A stretch of 13,687 bases of DNA from contig CAMWSZ010000033.1 in the NCBI GenBank assembly GCA_947177005.1, forward strand, positions 1 to 13,687, in the 5' to 3' direction. This document shows, one piece after another, positions 6,362 to 13,687 of this stretch. The stretch is from an uncultured Clostridia bacterium. Lineage in GTDB: Bacteria; Bacillota; Clostridia; Oscillospirales; Oscillospiraceae. A program made the translations under genes and the position numbers. The notes below the pieces were generated by a model, which was not told the DNA's origin, made no database searches, and was given only the letters and a program-made list of their open reading frames with translations. Each line of letters begins with the position of its first letter. The stretch's first letter is position 1.

Positions 6362-7477
6362 ATGTTGGAAAGTGTAACCTGTACCCTCTGCGGAGAGGAA
6401 CTGCCCCCTGCCGACGGCGTAATCTTTGATGGACGGCAGCTGTGCCGGAGCTGCTACGAGGATCATACGGTTATCTGCGACCGCTGCGGAGAACGGATTT
6501 GGACAGACGATGACTGCGGTGATGAAAACCATACGCTCTGCCATGACTGTATGGATCGGTACTACGACCACTGCGCGGACTGCGGACAGTTGGTCCCTTT
6601 AGAAGACCTGCGTTATCTGCCGGATGAAGATGAGGGCGACAACGGATACTGTGAGAGCTGCTATAACCGTCTGCTTCAGGAGCAGGGCGTCCGAAGCTAC
6701 TGCTACAAGCCGGAGCCAATTTTCTATGGCTCTGGTAATCGTTATTTAGGTGTGGAACTGGAAATTGACGGGGCCGGTGAATCCGACAGCAACGCTCGGA
6801 TCATTCGTGGTGTTGGAAATCAGGCCCACGAGCATATCTACGTCAAACATGACGGCTCTTTAGATGATGGTCTGGAGATTGTCTCCCATCCGATGACGCT
6901 GGCGTACCATATGTCGGAAATGCCGTGGAAGGAGATTGTCAACAAGGCGCGGCAGCTTGGATACACCAGTCATCAGGCCGGGACCTGCGGACTTCACGTC
7001 CATGTCAACCGGTCTAGCCTGGGCGATACATACCGGCAGCAGGATAACACCATAGCACGCATTCTGTTCCTGGTGGAAACGTTCTGAAATGAACTGCTAC
7101 GGTTCAGCCGCCGGACACAGAGTCAGTTGGAACACTGGGCAGCGCGGTATGGCCGGAAGGATGAACCAAAAGAAGTCCTGAATAATGCCAAATATAGTTA
7201 TAACCGCTATTCCTGCGTAAACCTGACACCAAGCGAGACGATCGAGTTCCGTATCTTCCGGGGAACTCTCAAATACAACACAATTATTGCCACATTGCAG
7301 CTCGTGGAAACGATCTGTGATGTGGCTTCCGCTTTGTCGGACGATGAGGTCAAAGGGCTTACCTGGTCAGAATTTGTGTCCCGGCTCTATGAGGATACCA
7401 CCCCGGAACTGATCCAGTACTTGAAAGAACGGCGGCTGTATGTCAACGACCCGGTCCCGATGTCGGCGGAGGTGTGA
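6362..7477 (+). pseudogene. Zinc-ribbon plus Amidoligase_2-like protein, interrupted by an in-frame TGA
   Basis: Amidoligase_2 proteins are glutamine-synthetase-fold COOH-NH2 ligases. The first 100 residues carry three four-cysteine zinc ribbons: C7/C10/C28/C31, C39/C42/C60/C63 and C71/C74/C97/C100. The ligase-like domain begins at about residue 128, with GVELEID (130-136), KHDGSLDDGLEIVSHP (162-177) and CGLHVHVN (209-216). A TGA at 7085-7087 stops the frame after 241 residues (VETF). The same frame continues as NELLRFSRRTQSQLEHW through ETIEFRIFRGTL, which is family-like, to a TGA at 7475. One TGG-to-TGA change (Trp242) explains it. Start ATG at 6362 follows GGAGG. The amidotransferase start is 3 bp past the end. 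Either a recent pseudogene, a readthrough gene, or two fragments. Confidence 0.8.
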
Positions 7478-7480
7478 GTT

Positions 7481-8401
7481 ATGTGTGCTATTTTCGGTGT
7501 ATTGGATTATAAGGGAAATTTGACTGGCGTTCAGCGGTTGCGGGTGGTCAAGGCGTTGGGTACTGCCGCTGAAGTCCGAGGAACAGATGCAACCGGGATT
7601 GCATTCTTTCAGCGGAATCAGCTGTGCATCCAGAAAGCGGCAAAACCGGCCCACAAGATGAAGTATCGGATTCCCGCTCAGGTCCGGTATATCATGGGTC
7701 ATACCCGGATGACCACCCAAGGTCATGCAAGCAGAAATCAGAATAACCATCCCTTTCCCGGCAGAGTGGACGGTACAACCTTTGCACTGGCCCACAATGG
7801 CGTCCTCTGCAATGACAGGGAGCTTCGGCGTTCTAACCGTTTGCCTTTGACAGATATTGAGACAGACAGCTACATCGCAGTCCAGTTGATTGAGCAGCTA
7901 AATGAACTAACCTTCTATAGTCTCCAGAAGATGGCGGAGTCTGTGGAAGGTTCGTTCGTATTTACGGTACTGGATCAGGACAGCAATGTCTACTTCGTGA
8001 AGGGGGATAATCCACTGACGATTTATCACTATCCGGAACTGGGAATCTATCTCTACGCCTCTACGGAAATGATTCTGGTATCTGCGCTCAGAGCCTTGGG
8101 GATGGAGGACCTGGAACCGGAAGTAATCGAGCCTGATGACGGAACGATTCTCGTGATCGACCGTGCCGGACGGCAAATGTGGTCACGGTTTGAGATAGAG
8201 GAAACCTATGCAGCAGTGTGGATGTCGCCTTGGGAAATGGCATATCAGAGGCAGCAGCAACAGCTGATGGAGGACTTTCGGATAGAATACATTCGAGATC
8301 TGAAAGAGATTGCCGGAAGCTATGGCTATGCACCGGAAGAAATTGACAGCTTTCTGTCTGCCGGATACACAGCAGAGGAAATAGAAGAAATGCTCTATTA
8401 A
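7481..8401 (+). CDS. Class II glutamine amidotransferase (Ntn-hydrolase)
   Basis: A 306-residue class II glutamine amidotransferase domain, the type that frees ammonia from glutamine for a partner. The catalytic Cys2 would be exposed once Met1 is removed (MCAIFGV). The family motifs follow in order: RGTDATG (33-39), GHTRMTTQG (73-81), NNHPF (88-92), LAHNGVL (103-109) and TDS (128-130). No synthetase domain is fused. The C-terminal about 70 residues (WMSPWEMAYQRQQQQ to AEEIEEMLY) are helical and acidic. The start is 3 bp after the amidoligase frame, with GGAGG spanning that junction. Amidoligase_2 genes are known to occur next to class II amidotransferases, so an ammonia donor for the amidoligase is the natural reading. 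Confidence 0.88.
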   Translation: MCAIFGVLDYKGNLTGVQRLRVVKALGTAAEVRGTDATGIAFFQRNQLCIQKAAKPAHKMKYRIPAQVRYIMGHTRMTTQGHASRNQNNHPFPGRVDGTTFALAHNGVLCNDRELRRSNRLPLTDIETDSYIAVQLIEQLNELTFYSLQKMAESVEGSFVFTVLDQDSNVYFVKGDNPLTIYHYPELGIYLYASTEMILVSALRALGMEDLEPEVIEPDDGTILVIDRAGRQMWSRFEIEETYAAVWMSPWEMAYQRQQQQLMEDFRIEYIRDLKEIAGSYGYAPEEIDSFLSAGYTAEEIEEMLY

Positions 8402-8421
8402 GAAAAAGGAGGAAGCAAAAA

Positions 8422-8893
8422 ATGTCCGCAAATGTTGAAACCATGTTCTATGTTCGTGAGAAGCCCTGGCACGGTTTGGGAACGAGAATCGAAAAGGCCC
8501 CAACTTCCGCTGACGCGCTGGTCTATGCTGACTTGGATTGGGATGTCATCCAGAAGGCTGTTTACACCGAAGACGGCACTCTGATCTCCGGCTACAAGGT
8601 CAACACCCGCAGCACCGACAATGCCGCGCTGGGGATCGTGTCCGACCGCTACAAAGTGGTCCAGAATCGTGACGCTTTCCGCTTCACCGATGACCTGCTG
8701 GGCGAGGGCGTGACCTACGAAACTGCCGGTGCGTTGCAGGGCGGTCGCAAGGCGTGGATGCTGGCCCGGATGCCGCAGCGTTATATCGTTGCCGGTGACG
8801 AAATTGCTCCGTATTTGGTCGTTATGAACTCCCATGACGGAAGCAGCGGTATCAAAATTGCTATGACACCAGTTCGAGTTGTTTGTCAAAATA
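8422..8893 (+). CDS. DUF932 family protein, exon 1 (split by a group II intron)
   Basis: The N-terminal 157 codons plus one base of a DUF932 (phage/plasmid-like) protein, common on mobile elements of Bacillota and of unknown activity. Family-like sequence includes ETMFYVREKPWHGLGT near the start, VYTEDGTLISGYKVNTRST, IVSDRYKVVQNRDAF and TPVRVVCQN at the end. The ATG at 8422 follows AGGAGG. If left unspliced, translation runs 17 bp into the intron to a TAA at 8908 and yields a truncated 162-residue product. Joined to 11552-12015 the protein is 311 residues, which fits the family. The splice falls after the first base of the Thr codon. Operon position behind the amidotransferase and ahead of the YqaJ exonuclease is typical for such element cargo. 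Confidence 0.88.
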
Positions 8894-9615
8894 GTGCGAT
8901 GCGTTCCTAATTGAAAAGATTAGGCATATGTCAGAGGAATCCAATAGACATAGAGAACTGGTCATCCGAAAAGTAGAATGAAGGGGTAACGCCCGGAAAT
9001 GCTTTCTCTGATACTCCGTTTTGCATGAGTAACCTTGCAACAGGAGAAATTGTAAAAAGCACGGTGAAGTCGGCTGAAATATACCCAAACAAGTAAGGCT
9101 GTGGAAAGGGCGGCAGAGGTGCTGTCTGTGTATGATAGGCCGGGAGTCTATAAAATACCTATGGTCAGAATGTCCGGAAGGACTGACGAATATCCGAATG
9201 TACGGCTCTAAAGGCAGCAGATATAGAAATGTATCTTACCCAACAAAAATCGGGTAGTCTGCGGGGTAAAGTAAAAGTTGTTTTTATGAAATACCCTATT
9301 GTGTGAACGGCACAATCCAACAGACAGGGCCAGAGGATAGACCTAAAGGTATATGGACAGATAGGATGATTGGAACGCAGAAAGGTCAGGACATGGAGCT
9401 GTTGCAGGCTGAGAAGTGGTGACAGGGAAATCATAACCTGTCTTTGTCTGATTGATAGCGGTGCCATAGTACTGATGAAGCTATAGAAATACAGTGGAGG
9501 GAAGGGCACCAGTCGTTAGAGGTATTTACATTTGAAAAGATTTCAAAAAAAAACGTAGCAAAGGTTCGGGTATGACTAAGAAATACTCTAATCCTGAGAA
9601 GGAGGTGGGTAGACT
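8894..9615 (+). ncRNA. Group II intron ribozyme domains I-III and start of IV
   Basis: About 720 nt without a plausible coding frame but full of structured repeats, as expected for the 5' ribozyme domains. The first stem after the GTGCG end is visible: CCTAAT (8906-8911) pairs with ATTAGG (8919-8924). The stretch ends at the ribosome site GGAGGTG before the maturase start. Individual subdomains beyond the first stem were not resolved. Confidence 0.75.
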
Positions 9616-11433
9616 TTGCCAACATCCCAGAAGAAAAAGCGCAAGTTAAGAAACGCGGAATACTATGACTTCCAAAGTGTACTGGACTCCCTGTATGCAA
9701 AGAGCAGCAAAGATGCGGTCTTTACGGACCTTACCAGCATCATCACCCGGGAAGAGAACATCAGGCTGGCCTATCGGAATCTGAAAAAGAATCCGGGCAG
9801 CAAAACAGCGGGAACAGATGGACGGACTATCCGATATCTGGAGAAGCTGAATGACGAAGAACTGATTGGACTGGTCAGAAGGAAAATAGCGTACTACCAG
9901 CCACAGAAAATCAAACGGGTAGAAATACCAAAGGACAACGGTAAGAGCAGACCGCTGGGTATCCCAACCATCACAGACCGATTGATACAGCAATGTGTTA
10001 TGCAGATTTTGGAGCCTATATGCGAAGCAAAATTCTATAAACATTCCTATGGGTTTCGGCCCCTGCGGAGTGCCAAAAATGCAATACACAGATTTCTCCA
10101 TCTGACAAACCGGCACAACTTCACCTATGTGGTAGACATCGACATCAAAGGATTCTTTGACAACATCAACCACGGGAAATTATTGAAACAGATGTGGACG
10201 CTGGGAATACGGGATAAAAAGCTGCTAAAAATCATATCGGTGATGTTGAAGGCAGAAGTAGCAGGCATTGGCTTTCCCAACAAGGGAACACCACAAGGCG
10301 GAATCATATCTCCGCTTCTGTCTAATATCGTTCTCAACGAACTGGACTGGTGGATTGCCGGACAATGGGAATGTTTCCCCACAAGACACACCTACACGAG
10401 CTGCCATCAATATGAAGCACTCAGGAAAACCCGGATGAAAGAATGCTTCATCCTAAGATATGCCGATGATTTCAAGCTGTTCTGTAAGGATTACCAGACA
10501 GCAAAGAAGCTGTTTGAAGGAACAAGATTGTGGCTGCATGACAGATTAGGGTTAGATATCAGCCAAGAGAAATCCAGGATTGTAAATCTGAAAAAGCAGT
10601 ATTCAGAATTTCTGGGGTTCAAATTCAAACTGCGCCAAAAGGGGAAAAAGTACGTCATTCGAGGTCAGATAAGAGACAAGTCCGTCAAAAAGATAACAGC
10701 AAAAGCGAAAAGTCTGGTAAAGGAAATCCAGCACGCCCCTAATAAATACCCTGCTGTTTGTCACTATAATGCGTTTGTCATGGGTATCCACAACTACTAC
10801 AACAAAGCAAGCGGGGTGTCGTTGGACTTCCAAAAGATTGCATACCAGTTGAACAAGTGCATGGCAAACAGGCTGACACTGAAGAAAAATGGCTTTATCC
10901 CGGACTACATCAAAAAGTATTATGGAAAGTCCAAACAACTCAGATTTGTGGGCAATATTGCAATGGTACCCATAGGGTATCTCCAAAATGCGGCAAGCCG
11001 CCCCTTCTATAACCGCAACAATATTTACACAAAAGAAGGACGGCAGAATATTCACGACAAGCTGCAATGTGTCAACCAAAGCATCTTACGGTACTTGATG
11101 CAGCATCCTGTAAGAAGTGCAACCATTGAGTACAATGATAATCGTCTGTCACTCTATTGTGGACAGCAAGGAAAGTGCGCCGTTACCAAAGAAGAACTTA
11201 CCATCGGACAAATGCACTGTCACCACATTCAGCCAGTATCAAAAGGCGGCGATGACCGGTATCAAAACCTCATCTTCGTGACAGATACTGTCCACAAATT
11301 GATTCACGCTAAGACAGAGGAAGCCATACAGGTGCTTCTTCAGGCAATAGACATATCTCCAAGTGTCATGCGAAAACTCAATAAATACAGACTATTCGCT
11401 GGAAATGAGGAAATTTTAATCAATGGATGTTGA
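9616..11433 (+). CDS. Group II intron reverse transcriptase/maturase with C-terminal HNH endonuclease
   Basis: A 605-residue LtrA-type intron protein that assists splicing and carries out target-primed reverse transcription. RT motifs in order: KDNGKSRPLGIPTITDR (106-122), DIDIKGFFDNI (174-184), PQGGIISPLLSN (226-237), catalytic YADD (282-285) and the EFLGFKF region (331-337). The maturase X domain follows (HYNAFVMGIHNYYN, 383-396). The HNH module has Cys515/Cys521, HCHH (534-537), Asn551, His560 and His564, all looking intact. The TTG at 9616 is the start, because AGGAGGTG lies just upstream and no ATG fits. All key residues are present, so the intron could be active. There is no sign of frameshift. 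Confidence 0.93.
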   Translation: MPTSQKKKRKLRNAEYYDFQSVLDSLYAKSSKDAVFTDLTSIITREENIRLAYRNLKKNPGSKTAGTDGRTIRYLEKLNDEELIGLVRRKIAYYQPQKIKRVEIPKDNGKSRPLGIPTITDRLIQQCVMQILEPICEAKFYKHSYGFRPLRSAKNAIHRFLHLTNRHNFTYVVDIDIKGFFDNINHGKLLKQMWTLGIRDKKLLKIISVMLKAEVAGIGFPNKGTPQGGIISPLLSNIVLNELDWWIAGQWECFPTRHTYTSCHQYEALRKTRMKECFILRYADDFKLFCKDYQTAKKLFEGTRLWLHDRLGLDISQEKSRIVNLKKQYSEFLGFKFKLRQKGKKYVIRGQIRDKSVKKITAKAKSLVKEIQHAPNKYPAVCHYNAFVMGIHNYYNKASGVSLDFQKIAYQLNKCMANRLTLKKNGFIPDYIKKYYGKSKQLRFVGNIAMVPIGYLQNAASRPFYNRNNIYTKEGRQNIHDKLQCVNQSILRYLMQHPVRSATIEYNDNRLSLYCGQQGKCAVTKEELTIGQMHCHHIQPVSKGGDDRYQNLIFVTDTVHKLIHAKTEEAIQVLLQAIDISPSVMRKLNKYRLFAGNEEILINGC

Positions 11434-11468
11434 ACGAAACCTTTTCAGATAATACCAAGAACGATGGA

Positions 11469-11502
11469 AAGCCGTGTGAGGTGAAAGTTTCATGCACGGT
11501 TT
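11469..11502 (+). ncRNA. Group II intron domain V
   Basis: A 34-nt hairpin starting AAGCCGTGTGAGG with loop GAAA and returning as CATGCACGGTTT. It contains the AGC catalytic triad (11470-11472) at the 5' side. It is followed by the domain VI region and the 3' splice site 49 nt later. Confidence 0.87.
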
Positions 11503-11551
11503 GGAGCGGGGGAAAATCTGGAGATGACTTCAAAGGATTACCTATCGCTAT

Positions 11552-12015
11552 CTTTGAATCTTGCTCTTAGTAATGCAAAACGTGTTTGGACAACCAAGCA
11601 TACAGAGAACGTAATGGGCCGGATTCACGAGGCACGGGAAACACTGCTGCTGGCAGAAGCGTACATGGGCGAGTTGGGCCGTGGAATTGATGCGCTGTCC
11701 AAAATCAAACTGCCTGACCGGAAAATTATGCAGTTTATGAACGAGTTCTTCCCCGTCACAGAGGACATGACCGAAACCCAAAAGCGGAACAACACCCGTT
11801 TGCTGGAAGACCTGAAAACCCGGTACTGGGAAGCTCCTGACTTGCAGGATACCGGCAAAAATGGCTACCGCTTTATCAATGCTGTCAGTGACTTCGCTAC
11901 CCACGCTGACCCCATCCGCAGAACGAAAAACAGCAAGGAAAATCTGTTCCTGCGTACCGTTGAAGGCAATCCGATGATTGATAAAGCCTATAAGATGGTA
12001 CTGGCTGCTGTATAA
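11552..12015 (+). CDS. DUF932 family protein, exon 2
   Basis: The C-terminal 154 residues of the DUF932 protein, in frame after splicing. It begins with the last two bases of the split Thr codon, then LNLALSNAKRVWTTKHTENVMGR, and ends at TAA (12013-12015) with DKAYKMVLAAV. A largely helical region includes ARETLLLAEAYM and LPDRKIMQFMNEFFPVTEDMTETQKRN. An ATG at 11524 lies inside the intron and would add 10 intron-encoded residues, so it is not a real start. The next gene begins 18 bp later with its own ribosome site. Expression of this half depends on intron splicing. Confidence 0.88.
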
Positions 12016-12033
12016 GAAAGGAAGGACAAACTT

Positions 12034-12966
12034 ATGTGCAAAATGATCTCAACGATTGGAATGAGCCGTGAGGACTGGCTGCAAATAAGAAAATCCGGCA
12101 TCGGCGGGTCCGATGCCGGTGCCATTTGCGGTCTGAATCCCTATTCCAGTCCCATGTCGGTTTATCGGGATAAAACCTGTGAAGATATTTCCGATACGGA
12201 CAACGAGGCCATACGGCAGGGCCGGGACTTGGAAGACTACGTTGCAAAACGGTTTACAGAGGCAGCGGGACTGAAAGTACGGCGGTCCAATATGCTGTAC
12301 CGCAGTAAGGAACACCCCTTCATGATCGCCGACATTGACCGGCTGATTGTCGGTGAAGATGCCGGGTTGGAGTGTAAGACCGCCAGTGCTTACAACGCGG
12401 ATAAATGGAAAGACGGCACAGTCCCGATGCACTATCTTATCCAAGTGTCACATTATATGGCGGTTACAGGCAGAAAAGCATGGTATATCGCTGTGGTGAT
12501 ACTGGGGAAAGAATTCAAGTTTGCCAGAATTGAACGGGACGATGCTATGATCTCAAATCTGATCGCCATTGAAGAAGCATTCTGGAATAATCATGTCATT
12601 TCGAAAATCATACCACCGCCGGACGGCTCCAAAATCTGCGATGAAGTGCTGGAAAAATATTTTCATCGGGCCAGAAAGGACCGTACAGTTCCTTTGATCG
12701 GTTTCGATAAAAAACTGGACCGCCGGACAGAACTGCTGAACCAGATCGCCCAACTGGAACAGGAGCAGAAGCAGATTGAACAGGAAGTCAAGCTGTATAT
12801 GCAAGACAACGAAAGCGCCGTCAGTGACAATTACCGGGTCACATGGACAAACATAGACACTACACGATTGGATATCAAGCGTATCAAAGCTGAAAAACCG
12901 GAAATCTATCAGGATTTTGCGAAGACCACATCCAGCCGTCGATTGACGATCAAGGCGGCAAGTTAA
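12034..12966 (+). CDS. YqaJ-family exonuclease (lambda exonuclease-like)
   Basis: A 310-residue YqaJ-type recombination nuclease of the PD-(D/E)xK fold, predicted to resect DNA 5' ends for a single-strand annealing partner. Motifs: IRKSGIGGSDAGAICG (18-33), RQGRDLEDYV (61-70) with the first-helix Glu67, EHPFMIADIDRLI (93-105) with the metal-binding Asp, GLECKT (111-116) with Glu113 and Lys115, and YLIQVSHYM (134-142) with Gln137. The C-terminal 80 residues form a coiled coil (RTELLNQIAQLEQEQKQIEQEVKLYMQ). The ATG at 12034 follows AAGGAAGG. The annealing-protein gene starts 14 bp after the stop, the usual exonuclease/annealase pairing of phages and integrative elements. Confidence 0.91.
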   Translation: MCKMISTIGMSREDWLQIRKSGIGGSDAGAICGLNPYSSPMSVYRDKTCEDISDTDNEAIRQGRDLEDYVAKRFTEAAGLKVRRSNMLYRSKEHPFMIADIDRLIVGEDAGLECKTASAYNADKWKDGTVPMHYLIQVSHYMAVTGRKAWYIAVVILGKEFKFARIERDDAMISNLIAIEEAFWNNHVISKIIPPPDGSKICDEVLEKYFHRARKDRTVPLIGFDKKLDRRTELLNQIAQLEQEQKQIEQEVKLYMQDNESAVSDNYRVTWTNIDTTRLDIKRIKAEKPEIYQDFAKTTSSRRLTIKAAS

Positions 12967-12980
12967 GGAGGCGATTGTTA

Positions 12981-13687
12981 ATGAACATGATACGGCTGCT
13001 GCGGGCAGACGAGATCGAATGCCGTGTATCCACTATCAGCAAAAAAGGCGTCAGTTTGCTGCTGTATAAGGATGCCCGCGTGGACCAGAGAATCCTGGAT
13101 GAGACCTTTACCCCGCTGGGCTGGCAGCGCACGCACCAAAGTATTGACGGCAATTTGTATTGTACGGTATCCATTTGGGACGAGGACAAAAAACAATGGA
13201 TTGCAAAACAGGACGTTGGCACCGCCGGTTATACGGAACAGGAAAAGAGTCAGGCATCCGATTCCTTCAAACGAGCTTGCTTTAACATTGGCATCGGCAG
13301 AGAGCTCTATACGGCACCTGACTTCATCTGGGTTACGGCAGATAAAGTAAAGATTCAGGAAAGAGGCAATAAATTGACCACTTATGACCGGTTCCATGTC
13401 CAGAGTATTGAGTACAATGACCAGCGTGAGATTTCTGCGCTGGTCATTGCCAATTCGTGGGATAAGGTGGTGTACTCCTGGATTGCAAAAGCTACTGTAA
13501 CAAAACCGGCAGAACCCAGCTTGAGCAAAACGCAGATGAATAATTTGCAGAAAGAATTGGCACGGACCGGCGTTGCATTGGAGACTGTTCTGAACCGCTA
13601 TCATCTGAACAGGCCGGAGGAAATGAGTCCTGATACCTATAAACAGGCAATGAGTTCGTTGAAGAAGACTCAAACGAAAAATGGGAC
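12981..13687 (+). CDS. Rad52-like single-strand annealing protein, 5' part (cut by the right edge)
   Basis: The first 235 codons of a recombination mediator that anneals complementary single strands made by the exonuclease upstream. The ATG at 12981 follows AAGGAGG and the frame is open to the window end. The Rad52/Rad22-like signature is visible: LGWQRTH (46-52), a WDEDKKQWIAKQDVGT strand region (66-81), then SQASDSFKRACFNIGIGRELYT (90-111), where the SDxFKRA and GIGRxLY elements are conserved. A less conserved C-terminal tail begins near 175 (VTKPAEPSLSKTQMNNLQKEL). Other annealase families (RecT, Erf) lack the SDxFKRA/GIGR block. It probably ends shortly past the edge. Confidence 0.87.
   Translation, partial: MNMIRLLRADEIECRVSTISKKGVSLLLYKDARVDQRILDETFTPLGWQRTHQSIDGNLYCTVSIWDEDKKQWIAKQDVGTAGYTEQEKSQASDSFKRACFNIGIGRELYTAPDFIWVTADKVKIQERGNKLTTYDRFHVQSIEYNDQREISALVIANSWDKVVYSWIAKATVTKPAEPSLSKTQMNNLQKELARTGVALETVLNRYHLNRPEEMSPDTYKQAMSSLKKTQTKNG

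Larger units (their letters stand above)
8894..11551 (+). mobile_element. Group II intron (2658 bp) with a reverse transcriptase/HNH ORF, inserted in the DUF932 gene
   Basis: A retrohoming ribozyme-type element. The 5' end is GTGCG (8894-8898), matching the GUGYG consensus. The 3' end is ...CTATCGCTAT (11551), ending in a purine-free AY-type terminus, with an A eight bases from the end (11544) at the usual branch position. A 34-nt domain V lies at 11469-11502. The encoded protein occupies domain IV. Removing 8894-11551 joins A8893 to CT and restores a Thr codon, giving CQNTLNLALS, the expected DUF932 sequence. The element is in the same orientation as the host gene, as needed for splicing to rescue it. 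EBS/IBS pairing could not be assigned by eye. Confidence 0.92.

Noticed and set aside
6293..6571. Minus-strand ORF over the amidoligase start
   Set aside because: It is antisense to the zinc-ribbon region and has no ribosome site or family features.
7085..7087. TGA as a selenocysteine codon
   Set aside because: The sequence context favours Trp, and no clear downstream selenocysteine hairpin was seen.
7127..7477. An independent 116-residue gene after the TGA
   Set aside because: The same frame is open from 7088 with no ribosome site before 7127 and with family-like sequence across the TGA. It is the second half of one gene.
9165..9700. Minus-strand ORFs inside the intron 5' domains
   Set aside because: They fall in structured ribozyme sequence and antisense to the maturase start, with low-complexity composition.
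11524..11551. A separate gene starting at the ATG at 11524
   Set aside because: This lies inside the 3' end of the group II intron. The downstream frame is DUF932 exon 2.
1..13687. CRISPR arrays, tRNA or rRNA genes
   Set aside because: No regularly spaced repeats and no cloverleaf or rRNA-like sequence were seen.

Overview
The window looks like part of an accessory region in a Bacillota (Clostridia-type) genome, probably inside or next to an integrative or conjugative element. The signs are strong AGGAGG-type ribosome sites, mixed GC content, a Clostridia-style type I restriction locus, and an ICE-type cargo and recombination block that carries a group II intron. The genus cannot be fixed from sequence alone.

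Left half, minus strand, read from 6054 down to 1. It starts with a stand-alone RES-domain protein that has its own promoter and a terminator. A type I restriction-modification locus follows: hsdM, hsdS, two unrecognised small genes (a two-helix membrane protein and a 107-residue protein), a RelB/DinJ-RelE/ParE toxin-antitoxin pair, and the 5' part of hsdR, which runs off the left edge. Two features stand out. The hsdM start is one base out of frame with its body at a run of six A. The toxin-antitoxin pair lies between two near-identical copies of the first codons of hsdR, so it interrupts the locus and hsdR now follows the toxin by 12 bp.

Centre, 6055-6361. A divergent intergenic region holds the RES promoter on the minus strand and, close to the plus-strand operon, a perfect 14-bp inverted repeat.

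Right half, plus strand, 6362 to the end. This reads as one operon: a zinc-ribbon protein with an Amidoligase_2-like domain (broken by an in-frame TGA where the surrounding frame suggests Trp), a class II glutamine amidotransferase, a DUF932 protein, a YqaJ-type exonuclease and a Rad52-like annealing protein cut by the right edge. The DUF932 gene is split by a 2658-bp group II intron that encodes a reverse transcriptase/maturase with a C-terminal HNH domain. Joining 8893 to 11552 restores a continuous 311-residue DUF932 protein.

How the parts may work together: the left half is a mosaic defence locus. The right half combines an exonuclease/annealase recombination pair with an amidoligase/amidotransferase pair, which together could make or modify an amide-linked product. 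That last function is inferred from the families and their adjacency.
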